This document shows, in pieces, positions 9,530 through 18,325 of a stretch of DNA of 37,579 bases. Location: NCBI GenBank assembly GCA_016186715.1, contig JACPLA010000074.1, forward strand, positions 70,452-108,030. The letters are read 5' to 3'. The stretch comes from Ignavibacteriales bacterium. GTDB taxonomy: Bacteria; Bacteroidota; Ignavibacteria; UBA10030. The notes under the pieces were generated by a model. It searched no databases. It saw only the letters and a program-made list of their open reading frames with translations, and was not told the DNA's origin. How positions within the stretch are numbered: the stretch's first letter is position 1; the number at the start of each line of letters is the position of its first letter. Both the position numbers and the translations under genes were made by a program.

Positions 9530-10600
9530 ATGTCGAAGAAAATCGCCGTCGTCACCTTCCAGCTCGGTGGTCCGGATTCCGTTGAAGCCGTTGAACCGTT
9601 TTTGAACAATCTCTTTCTCGACCCGGATATCATCGACTTTCCGGGAGCATTTCTTGCCCGCAAGTTTCTGGCCAAAACCATCGCGTCCCGACGATCGAAA
9701 CCCGTCGGAGAACACTACTTGGAAATCGGCGGAAAATCACCGATCAATGAACTGACCGACAGACAGGTTCGAGCCCTTGAACGCCTGTTGCGTACCAGAA
9801 ATATTGATGCCCGTGTTTTCGTTGCCATGCGGTACTGGCATCCCATGACAGACGAGGTTGTCAAGGCCGTCAAGAAGGGAGGGTATGATCGACTCATCCT
9901 TCTTCCTCTCTATCCTCAATTCTCCAAGGCCACAACGTACTCCAGCTTGAACGAATGGCGACGACAGAGCCTCCGACTCGGTCTCGAAATTCCACACAAC
10001 CTCATTTGCTGCTATCCGAACCATCACTTGTACATCGAGGCCCTTGTTCAGAATATCCACGTTTCCTTTGAGCGATTCAGAGGAGCCCGTCAGGAAGAGG
10101 TGGATCTTTTGTTTAGTGCCCACGGTGTTCCGGTCGATTTCATACGCCGCGGGGATCCCTACAAGCTCCAGGTGGAAGAGACGGTGCGACAGGTACTGAG
10201 GCAGGGAAACTGGAAAAGTCCGGCACTTCTATGTTACCAGAGCAAGGTTGGCCCTTCACGTTGGCTTGAGCCGTCTCTTCATCAGAGTATCCGCAGTCTT
10301 GCTGCAAAAGGGAGAAAACACCTTCTTGTCGTGCCGATCGCGTTCGTGACCGAACACATCGAAACGCTCCACGAGATCAATATCGAAGCCCGTGAAGAGG
10401 CTGTTCATCTGGGTGTTCGCCAATTCGAAATGATGCCGGCGTTGAACGATCATCCGAAGTTCATCGAGTGTCTTGCAGATCTTGTTGAACTGAGGCTGGC
10501 CTCCAATTCCCAGGAATATTCGAAATGCCGTGTTTTTTACGAAGGACAAGAAAAGAAGGACGAACCCCGCTTATGTCCCTGGTATCATTTGAGCTCCTAA
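9530..10600 (+). CDS. hemH: Ferrochelatase
   Basis: VVTFQLGGPDSVEAVEPFLNNLF, AMRYWHP, LPLYPQFSKATTYSS, FSAHGVPVDFI, CYQSKVGPSRWLEPS, VPIAFVTEHIETLHEI. Confidence 0.96.
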   Translation: MSKKIAVVTFQLGGPDSVEAVEPFLNNLFLDPDIIDFPGAFLARKFLAKTIASRRSKPVGEHYLEIGGKSPINELTDRQVRALERLLRTRNIDARVFVAMRYWHPMTDEVVKAVKKGGYDRLILLPLYPQFSKATTYSSLNEWRRQSLRLGLEIPHNLICCYPNHHLYIEALVQNIHVSFERFRGARQEEVDLLFSAHGVPVDFIRRGDPYKLQVEETVRQVLRQGNWKSPALLCYQSKVGPSRWLEPSLHQSIRSLAAKGRKHLLVVPIAFVTEHIETLHEINIEAREEAVHLGVRQFEMMPALNDHPKFIECLADLVELRLASNSQEYSKCRVFYEGQEKKDEPRLCPWYHLSS

Positions 10601-10731
10601 TGTCTCGGCACACAAGTTTCTTGAATAAGTCCGCAAAACAAAAGCAGGCAAAACAAACGGATTCGCCCGAATGTACTGCAAGGATTAATTCAAGGAATTT
10701 CTGGGACTCGACACTAACATCCTCTTGAAGA

Positions 10732-12168
10732 ATGAATCCAAAGAAGGTTGACGTTGTCATTGTCGGGGGCGGGATCTCCGGGTTATGTGCGGCGCATTGG
10801 CTTGCCAAACGGGGCGTTGATGTTCTCCTCCTTGAAAAGGACGCCGAAGTGGGAGGCACAATGAAAACAGTGCGGGAGCAGGGATATCTTGTCGAAACCG
10901 GTCCTAACAGTGCGCTTGAAACGACGTCGCTCTTCCGCGAGCTTGTGACCGATCTTTCGCTCGAATCGGAGTTTCTGTATGCCAATCCCTCCGGCAAGAA
11001 GCGCTACGTACTCCGAGAGGGCCAGCTTCGGGCCCTTCCCCTTTCCCCACCTGCCTTCCTGACCTCACGGCTTTTTTCAGCAAAAGCGAAGCTGAGGGTT
11101 CTCAAAGAACCTTTCATCGGGCGTGCGACACATGAAGAGAGTATTGCAGAATTTGTGATCCGTCGCCTCGGCAGGGAATTTCTGGACTACGCGATCGATC
11201 CCTTCGTTGCCGGCGTGTACGCGGCACGTCCGGAACACCTCAGTGTGCAAGCCGCGTTCCCGAAACTCTATGCGCTGGAAGAGCGGTATGGCGGGCTTGT
11301 CAGGGGAATGATCAAAGGGCGCAAAGAACGCACGAAACGAGGTGAGAAAGGAAAGGACCGTGCAGAGACGTTTTCATTCCGCCACGGCATGCAGGTGCTC
11401 CCGCTTGCGCTGGCCCAATCCCTTGGAGACCGCGTCATTTGCCGCTCGAAGGTAACGTTGGTTCAGGATCTCACGCTTGACACCACGATACCGGTGGATG
11501 AACCGGGTGCGCGTCATTTCCGCGTGGAATTCCTCCTCGGGGATCAAAGCTCCGAGGTTGAAGCGGACGTCGTCATCCTGGCCGTTCCGACGGCGGCTGC
11601 AGCATCGCTGATACAACCGTTTTCAAGAGAAACTGCACAAGATCTCAGGAATATTCACTACCCTCCCGTTGCTTCTGTCTTCCTCGGATATGCTCAAGAT
11701 CAGATTGGACATTCCCTTGACGGATTCGGTTTTCTCGTCCCGTCAAAGGAGAGCCGATCAATCCTTGGAAGCCTCTGGTCGTCCAGTCTCTTTCCTGAAA
11801 GGGCTCCCCGCGGCTATGCAGGGCTGACAACGTTTGTGGGTGGAAGCCGGCAACCAGAACTGGTTGAGAAATCCGAAGGTGTCCTCATCGATCTTGTCGC
11901 AGGCGAACTAGAAACTGCTATGCAAGTTCGAGGAAAACCCGTATATTGGAAGGTGACAAAATGGCCACGGGCGATTCCGCAGTATGAACTGGGCTATCTC
12001 CGCACGATGGACGGCCTCGGCCGTTTTGAGGAGGAGCATCCCGGATTGTTCCTTTCCGGCAACTACCGGGGTGGCATTTCGGTGGGTGATTGTGTCACCA
12101 ATGCCTCGGCGATGGCCGAACGTGTAGGAAAGTACCTCAGTCTGCCGGCGGTTCGTTCGATTGCGTAA
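10732..12168 (+). CDS. hemY: Protoporphyrinogen oxidase, HemY/PPOX type
   Basis: VVIVGGGISGLCAAHWLAKRGVDVLLLEKDAEVGGTMKT, GPNSALET, DPFVAGVYA, LFLSGNYRGGISVGDCV. Confidence 0.93.
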   Translation: MNPKKVDVVIVGGGISGLCAAHWLAKRGVDVLLLEKDAEVGGTMKTVREQGYLVETGPNSALETTSLFRELVTDLSLESEFLYANPSGKKRYVLREGQLRALPLSPPAFLTSRLFSAKAKLRVLKEPFIGRATHEESIAEFVIRRLGREFLDYAIDPFVAGVYAARPEHLSVQAAFPKLYALEERYGGLVRGMIKGRKERTKRGEKGKDRAETFSFRHGMQVLPLALAQSLGDRVICRSKVTLVQDLTLDTTIPVDEPGARHFRVEFLLGDQSSEVEADVVILAVPTAAAASLIQPFSRETAQDLRNIHYPPVASVFLGYAQDQIGHSLDGFGFLVPSKESRSILGSLWSSSLFPERAPRGYAGLTTFVGGSRQPELVEKSEGVLIDLVAGELETAMQVRGKPVYWKVTKWPRAIPQYELGYLRTMDGLGRFEEEHPGLFLSGNYRGGISVGDCVTNASAMAERVGKYLSLPAVRSIA

Positions 12169-12186
12169 ACACCTGGAGGAGTCACC

Positions 12187-12912
12187 ATGGACAACTGTGT
12201 TCATCACTTGATCTTCGTGGTTCTTGTTCTCTCCCTCGTTTTCGTCCCTTCTTCTGCGTATGCCCTGCAACAGGCTGGCGGAACACAGGATCCCGGCCCC
12301 GAGATCATGATGCCGGGCCAGTTCACGCAAGTGCTGAAGGAGGTTTGGACATTCTTGAAGGGAGAGACGGAGAACTACCTGGCCTCCATCGAAAGGAAAG
12401 ATGAGTTTGAAACGGCAGTGGAGTTTGAGAGGAAGGTGACCGATTCGAGGCGTCAGTATCTGGCCAAGGTTATCAAGTACAGTCGTGATCAGAAGCTGGA
12501 TCAGCGTGTTTTCGGAGTTCTCTTTAAGGCAAGCCTCGAGTCCTACGACGCTGATAAACAACTATATACAGTTTCATCTTCGACCGTGGTCGACGCCCCG
12601 TACAATATTCCGACGGTTCAGTGTGTTATTCGCCGCAATTCGTACGTCTACCTTGCCGATTCGATCCGTGCCGGATATCGAACTTCGAGTCTCTACGTCC
12701 GTCTCCCCTCGGGGACAAAGTGGCAGGTGAGCCGCGACCTCGCCAAGGCGGCCAAAACGGAGGAGCCCAGCATCTACTTCCGGGCCAACGTCAAGATTGA
12801 TATCGAGAAGGCGGACTTTAAAGACAAGGCCATTCTCGAATTAGTTCCCGTCGAACTGGCCTTCCTCAATAATGCGTCGGACCAGGTGTACTGGGCGGTC
12901 CCGATTCGATAA
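12187..12912 (+). CDS. Secreted/periplasmic protein of unknown function
   Basis: N-terminal signal-peptide-like hydrophobic segment ending near AYALQQA; SD-like GGAG upstream; no recognised domain. Confidence 0.75.
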   Translation: MDNCVHHLIFVVLVLSLVFVPSSAYALQQAGGTQDPGPEIMMPGQFTQVLKEVWTFLKGETENYLASIERKDEFETAVEFERKVTDSRRQYLAKVIKYSRDQKLDQRVFGVLFKASLESYDADKQLYTVSSSTVVDAPYNIPTVQCVIRRNSYVYLADSIRAGYRTSSLYVRLPSGTKWQVSRDLAKAAKTEEPSIYFRANVKIDIEKADFKDKAILELVPVELAFLNNASDQVYWAVPIR

Positions 12913-12936
12913 CTCCCGCGCGCCTCTAAGACTGAA

Positions 12937-12965
12937 AAGGCCGGTATCACTCCGATGCCGGCCTT
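12937..12965. terminator. Bidirectional terminator between convergent genes
   Basis: AAGGCCGGTATC-actcc-GATGCCGGCCTT, 12-bp stem with one wobble, between convergent CDS ends. Confidence 0.75.
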
Positions 12966-12990
12966 CGTGTTTCCAACTCCAACCCCGGCG

Positions 12991-13548
12991 TCAGATATTC
13001 CCCGGATGAAAATCAGTCTCCCAAATACTTGTAGGATAGAACTGGTTAATCGGCCGGTCACCCTGCATAACGATCTTTACCCAAAGCGACTTGATCGAAG
13101 CAAGATCGGTTGTCACGGCACCCGTACCATCATAATATTTGAAGGAAAAGGTCACAACCCCGTGACCGATATCGACCGGAGTCCCGCTGTTAACTCGGCG
13201 GTACATGATGCGGTCGTCGGGATTGGGTGTTTCACTCATTTCGCTAGTCGGACCAACGTAGTAGTAGATCGTGTCGGGAGTCGTATTCGCGTCACCGGGG
13301 CTGAGATCCCCCAGAAACCTCACACGGTTGGTGTCGGCGAGCTTAAATACGTCTCCGGTAACATTGTACCCTAAGTATCTCAGATCATTCCGAAAAATGT
13401 CCGCCACTGTCGCAGTATTCTGCTTCACGATCGCATGTTGCGCCTTTTCATACAACAATTCATGAAGCTGAATGTTCATCGTAATAACGATGTAAACGAT
13501 TGCACCGCGAACCGCCATCGATGCGATCAGGTCGAGAATCACACCCAT
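12991..13548 (-). CDS. Pilin/pseudopilin-like membrane-anchored protein (putative)
   Basis: Single N-terminal hydrophobic helix (SMAVRGAIVYIVITMNIQL) then a globular domain; 1-nt junction with next gene of the GspE/GspF operon. Confidence 0.6.
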   Translation of the reverse strand: MGVILDLIASMAVRGAIVYIVITMNIQLHELLYEKAQHAIVKQNTATVADIFRNDLRYLGYNVTGDVFKLADTNRVRFLGDLSPGDANTTPDTIYYYVGPTSEMSETPNPDDRIMYRRVNSGTPVDIGHGVVTFSFKYYDGTGAVTTDLASIKSLWVKIVMQGDRPINQFYPTSIWETDFHPGNI

Positions 13549-14156
13549 TAGTTTGTTACCAGAGTGCTAAAGGCGATGGGATTGTGTGGGTTAAGATACG
13601 TGGATTGATGCGCGTAGACAGTAACGCGCTTGAAGTACGTTTGTGTACTCACTTTCGAATCCGGACTGCTGTCTTTCACGTAATACACTTCAACCGTCAG
13701 TCTTAAATTTTGAATCACATTGGTGTCGATGACTCGTTCATATCCATGGTAGTCATCGGCATCATCGAATGCTGCAATGGACTTGAATGGGCTTTGATCC
13801 GCAGCCGGGCATTCTCCCCGTTCTTCCGGGGGAAGGTCATAACGAAGGAGTTTTTCACCACTGGGATCGTGGTTGTGTGATCCCCATACCGCAGATCGCT
13901 CCGTTGAATTTGGTCCAAGCGAAGAGGGGGAGGTAAACTCTGACGGGGCCTGATAGACCGAATCTTTTGAATTGGCGTCGAACTTTTTTCTGGCAATTTC
14001 GGTCAGGAGCGCCTGGGCATAATTGACGGCAAGATCGAACGTTTCGCCCCGTACGATATCCTTTTCCCCCTCAATAATAAGCCGGTTGGCATTCAGGACC
14101 AGCGCCGCAAGTACCACGAGCGTAGCGGCGCTCAGCATGGTTTGCCCAAGATTCAC
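13548..14156 (-). CDS. Pilin/pseudopilin-like membrane-anchored protein (putative)
   Basis: MNLGQTMLSAATLVVLAALVLNANRL N-terminal TM then a globular region; lies immediately downstream of the GspE-like ATPase in the same operon. Confidence 0.6.
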   Translation of the reverse strand: MNLGQTMLSAATLVVLAALVLNANRLIIEGEKDIVRGETFDLAVNYAQALLTEIARKKFDANSKDSVYQAPSEFTSPSSLGPNSTERSAVWGSHNHDPSGEKLLRYDLPPEERGECPAADQSPFKSIAAFDDADDYHGYERVIDTNVIQNLRLTVEVYYVKDSSPDSKVSTQTYFKRVTVYAHQSTYLNPHNPIAFSTLVTN

Positions 14157-14160
14157 GCCT

Positions 14161-15969
14161 TTATTCCTCCTCTACGGTCGCACTAGCAACTTCTTCGAGG
14201 GATGTCACTCCTTGTTTCAACAATTCGAGAGCGGCCTGGCGCAGCGTCCTCATTCCCTGTTTGATTGCCAGATTTCTCACGCGCTCTTCGTCCACCATTC
14301 TGTCCGCCTCCAGGATCACTTTGCGGATGTCCTTGGTAAAATAGAGCGCTTCGTGTATTGCCGTTCGTCCTCTGTATCCTTTCAAGCAGTCCTTACACCC
14401 GATCGGCCGATAGAACCTTGATTGTTTGATTTCTTTTTCTGTCAGTCCGACTTTTTTCAACACTTCCTGATCCGGCTCCGAAATGGGGCTCTTGCATTTC
14501 TCACAGAGTTTCCGCAAAAGCCGTTGCGCCAGAATCATATTAATTGAGTAGGCCAACAAAAAAGGTTCTACCTCCATCTTGTACAGGCGTGAAATGGCGC
14601 TGGGGGCATCATTGGTGTGAAGCGTCGAAAAGGTCAGATGTCCCGTGTTGGCAAGTTTGACGGCAATGTTTGCGGTGATCTGATCACGGATTTCTCCCAC
14701 CATGACGATATCTGGGTCGTGTCGAAGAATAGCTCGGAGAGCTCCTTCGAAGTCCAGCTTGGGGTTCAGCTTCACCTGACGTGCGCCGTCAATAAAGTAC
14801 TCTACGGGATCTTCCACGGTAATGACATTCACCGAAGGATCCATGACAGTCTTCAAAGCGGCCACCAACGTAGTACTTTTGCCGCTGCCGGTTGGCCCCG
14901 TAACAATGACAATCCCGTACGGCTTGCTGATGGCTTTGACAAAACTCTCCCTTGCCACCGGCTCAAATCCGAGGTCATCAATCGAACTTCCGACCTTTGG
15001 TTCCTGGAGAACTCTGATGACGATGGATTCCAGCTTACTCCTCAACTCCTTGCCGACAACGGGAATCACCGACACTCGGAAACGGACGGTCTTCCTGTCA
15101 ATGATGAATTGTGCAAAGCCGTCCTGGGCGGTGTTCCGCTCGAATCGATCCACGTTCATGGCCCGGTCTTTCACAACAGCCGCAACGGCCTCAGCTCTGC
15201 TTTCCGTGTGGGTGTACCAGACGGAGAGTTTTCCATCGACCCGGAAGTGAAACTCCGTGCTTCTCTCGCCGCGTGGTATCACGTGGATATCGCTCGCCCC
15301 CACGCGCACCGCATCCATGAAAATGTTTTCGACAAGATCGACCAATCCGCTCCGGTTGATTTCTTCTTCCAGCACCTGCTCATACAGTTCAGAGTCCTCT
15401 TCTAGCGGGGCAAATTCCGACTCATCGCGAAGAGACGATTCCTTGTCTTTGTAGGTTGATCGGCCGATATTAACCCGCTTCCAAAGCTCTTCGTACTGGT
15501 CATAACTCACGTAAAAGATCTCGAACTTAAGAAAATCGAAGGTGCGGGCGATGAGATGAACGGTCGATTTCGTGGGATCCGGAGTAATGACAAACAAACG
15601 ATCCGGGTTTTCCGGGTCTGTCGTGAACGGGAGTACGTGGTTTTCCACCGCCAGCTCCCGGATCGAGACGGGGAGGTCATTCAATTGCTTTCGAATGAAC
15701 GCCAGCTGGCTGTCCTCCACGGTGTAATTCGCAACGTCAAGGGTCTTGAATGCGTAAAAGTCCGCAACCTCCTGATAGACCTTGTTACGATCAACGTTAA
15801 AATCTTCCACGAGAACTTGAGGAAGCTTTCGCCGGTTCTTTTGGGTCTCTTTGCTCAAGGTATCCAACGCCGTGAGAAGAATATCGGGAGTGATAATTCC
15901 CTTTTCGATCAGGATTTCCCCAAATTCTTTTTTCGGTCTCTTTACGTCCATAGGTCTAGTATTGGTCAA
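14161..15969 (-). CDS. GspE/PilB-family assembly ATPase
   Basis: N-terminal GspE_N-like region; Walker A GPTGSGKSTT, VEDPVEY, RHDPDIVMVGEIRD, HLTFSTLHTND, CEKC...CKDC zinc motif; start could be MDVKRP at 15951. Confidence 0.95.
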   Translation of the reverse strand: MTNTRPMDVKRPKKEFGEILIEKGIITPDILLTALDTLSKETQKNRRKLPQVLVEDFNVDRNKVYQEVADFYAFKTLDVANYTVEDSQLAFIRKQLNDLPVSIRELAVENHVLPFTTDPENPDRLFVITPDPTKSTVHLIARTFDFLKFEIFYVSYDQYEELWKRVNIGRSTYKDKESSLRDESEFAPLEEDSELYEQVLEEEINRSGLVDLVENIFMDAVRVGASDIHVIPRGERSTEFHFRVDGKLSVWYTHTESRAEAVAAVVKDRAMNVDRFERNTAQDGFAQFIIDRKTVRFRVSVIPVVGKELRSKLESIVIRVLQEPKVGSSIDDLGFEPVARESFVKAISKPYGIVIVTGPTGSGKSTTLVAALKTVMDPSVNVITVEDPVEYFIDGARQVKLNPKLDFEGALRAILRHDPDIVMVGEIRDQITANIAVKLANTGHLTFSTLHTNDAPSAISRLYKMEVEPFLLAYSINMILAQRLLRKLCEKCKSPISEPDQEVLKKVGLTEKEIKQSRFYRPIGCKDCLKGYRGRTAIHEALYFTKDIRKVILEADRMVDEERVRNLAIKQGMRTLRQAALELLKQGVTSLEEVASATVEEE

Positions 15970-17299
15970 CCCGAATCGTGGCCGTTTCCGAGGAAAGATA
16001 GGTGAGAAACACGAGCGCCACCATGATGATCATGGAGATGGCAACTTCAATGAAGCTCACGAGATTCTTCATGGAATATTGGTTTTCCATCTGATAGTAA
16101 TCAGCCAGTTGAGTGGAGGTGGCCTTCACGTCGCCCGTTTCGCCCGCCGTCCGGAATCGCGAGATCACCATCTCGGGGAAAAAGATCGTTTGGTCAAGCG
16201 CATGGGCCAACTCCGTTCCGTATTTGAGCATCAACGGAACGGCAACGGTCTTGACCTGTTTGTCAAGATACCTGTTACCGCAAGCCTCACCTGCCAGGCG
16301 AATGGCATCGATGTTCTCTCCGGAACTCGTGTAGACGATTCCAAGCACGCGACAGAAGATCTCAACGCTCGTATTCCGTAAGATACGCCCAACGTAGGGA
16401 ACCCGGATGACGAAGCGATGAAACGCCATCTTTCCCGTCGGAGAAAAAATATAGGCATAGAACCCGGTAATTGCCAGGAGACTTAATGTGATGATCCATC
16501 CGATGTTCTCCTGAACGAACGAACTGAACTCCAACGTCGCCCGCGTGAGCGGAGGCATGGTTGAAGTCATCGGCGCGAGCATTTCGGCCATTTGGGGAAG
16601 CAGATAGACAACGTAGAATGCGATCGCCCCCACAAGGGTCAGCGAAGTCACCGCGGGAAGTATGAGGGAGCTGGTAAGCCCTTTTTTGAAATCCGCCTGA
16701 CGTTCCACGAGCTGAGCGACACTCTGAAAAATCGATGTCATATTTCCGCTCTTGGAGGCGATGCCAAGCATCAATGCCGTATGCTCCCCGAGGACCTTCC
16801 CTTGCCGGGCGAATGCTTCGCGAGAATCAACGCCGTTCTTAAGATCCTGGATAATATCGCGAAGAGCCATCTTGAGGTAATTGTCCCGCACATTGTTCGA
16901 CATAATGCGGAGGACCTCAGTATACGGCATCTTTTGTTCGAGGAGCTTTGCGCTGGTTCCAATAAACGAGACGAGTTCCCCGGTGGAGGCTGCCATCTTG
17001 AACTCAAAAGCCAGACGGACGAACTTGACCTTGAATCCGAGGCGTTCAAGGGCAGAGACAACTTCCTGGCGGGAGTACGCGCTCTGAACCCCCGTAATCT
17101 CTTTGTTCCCCCTCCGAACGCTGTAGTTGTAGTTCCGTTTCTTTTTGAGGGAAACAAGAGAGGACTTATTAAGCTGACAAATGGTCTTGGCTTTTTTCCG
17201 TGCCTGAAGAAACGAGGTCGCATAGATAAAGCGCTGAACCACGCGTCCGGTTTGATCACGTGCCTGTAACCTGTACTCAGATCCCAGTAACTGGGCCAT
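15956..17299 (-). CDS. GspF/PilC-family inner-membrane platform protein with extended N-terminus
   Basis: Two GspF-like repeats with TM helices (FIGTSAKLLEQKMPYTEVLRIMSNN...; VPYVGRILRNTSVEIFCRVLGIVYTSSGENIDAIRLAGE); about 115 aa N-terminal region. Confidence 0.9.
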   Translation of the reverse strand: MAQLLGSEYRLQARDQTGRVVQRFIYATSFLQARKKAKTICQLNKSSLVSLKKKRNYNYSVRRGNKEITGVQSAYSRQEVVSALERLGFKVKFVRLAFEFKMAASTGELVSFIGTSAKLLEQKMPYTEVLRIMSNNVRDNYLKMALRDIIQDLKNGVDSREAFARQGKVLGEHTALMLGIASKSGNMTSIFQSVAQLVERQADFKKGLTSSLILPAVTSLTLVGAIAFYVVYLLPQMAEMLAPMTSTMPPLTRATLEFSSFVQENIGWIITLSLLAITGFYAYIFSPTGKMAFHRFVIRVPYVGRILRNTSVEIFCRVLGIVYTSSGENIDAIRLAGEACGNRYLDKQVKTVAVPLMLKYGTELAHALDQTIFFPEMVISRFRTAGETGDVKATSTQLADYYQMENQYSMKNLVSFIEVAISMIIMVALVFLTYLSSETATIRVDQY

Positions 17300-17459
17300 T
17301 TGATCACTCGCTAATCAACGCGGTTTGAAGGAAGGAGACGCGGCGGGAGGAAGGAGACCGCTCATCCTGGGTCTTATTAATGATACTGGTCCAGTCACCA
17401 TCTCGTTGTGATGGCACTCACAGATCGGTTTGTCCCTCTGTCAAGGCTTTTCAATATAG

Positions 17460-17494
17460 AAAAATCGCCCGGTGCGATCAAGCGCATCAGGCGA
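17460..17494 (-). terminator. Terminator-like hairpin downstream of the 17534-18268 gene
   Basis: Minus strand TCGCCTGATGCG-CTTGAT-CGCACCGGGCGA followed by TTTTTCTATATT. Confidence 0.65.
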
Positions 17495-17533
17495 CTGAGG
17501 ACCGCAACTCCATGAAACAGGTCGATGAAACAT

Positions 17534-18268
17534 CTAGGACGAATCGGAAAGTTCCTCTATTTGTTTTAAGTAGTGCGTGAACAACGCTTCAATTTCATTC
17601 AAACCGTTCTCGATGACATAGGGAAGCGACTCGCCTACAGAGTGCAAGATAACGACGGCATTGACATTCGCGTCTTTGGTTGATGCATTCGAAATTCGTC
17701 CTGAGATCCCCCGATTCACCGCAGAAATGGCCTTGTAGATCTCAGAAAGTCCTTTGAGCTCCCAGTCCGGTTTCCCCCCCCGCCGCATAATAAAGAACTG
17801 AGCTGTCAGGTACATTGTCACAGCACGGTATACGGTTTCGCGGGAAGTTGCGAAGGGGAGGTGAAACTGCACCATGGGACGAAGCTTGTCCATCACCGGA
17901 CAATTACTCGTCACCATGTAGATTCCAATGAGAGCGCTGAGGCCCTTCTGCAACGTTGTCTCTTTGACAAAGGTGCGCTCTTGGGTGTCGACCGTGACCT
18001 TTGTCTTCTCAAAGGAAATCGAATCTTGAAAGGATTCCACCAGGCTTGCAAGGTTCACGGCAACCGGACAATACTCCACGCTGTCATCAAGCGGACAGTT
18101 TTCGCACTGATGATACTTCAGTTTTGTCCATTCAGGCCTCGGTCTGTGTTCCGAAAGGATCAGCTCATAGCTGTCGCTATCCAACTGGACGACGAAATCC
18201 TTTTCCGGGCCGTTTTCGAACTTGAACCGGTAAACCAGCTCAACCGTGTCTGCTTTTTGATCACCCAT
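17534..18268 (-). CDS. Protein of unknown function with CxxC-x8-C motif
   Basis: Intact 244 aa ORF at the end of the receiver-rich operon; YHQCENCPLDDSVEYCPVAVNLASLVESF. Confidence 0.8.
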   Translation of the reverse strand: MGDQKADTVELVYRFKFENGPEKDFVVQLDSDSYELILSEHRPRPEWTKLKYHQCENCPLDDSVEYCPVAVNLASLVESFQDSISFEKTKVTVDTQERTFVKETTLQKGLSALIGIYMVTSNCPVMDKLRPMVQFHLPFATSRETVYRAVTMYLTAQFFIMRRGGKPDWELKGLSEIYKAISAVNRGISGRISNASTKDANVNAVVILHSVGESLPYVIENGLNEIEALFTHYLKQIEELSDSS

Positions 18269-18325
18269 GGGGCGAATGTACTTCCAGTGAATGATAAACC
18301 ATCGGCCTCAAAGCTACAGTTATTC

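Noticed and set aside
14617-15405. 262 aa plus-strand ORF
   Set aside because: Antisense to the GspE/PilB ATPase, whose motifs are unambiguous
16592-17269. 225 aa plus-strand ORF
   Set aside because: Antisense to the GspF-like gene; no recognisable domain
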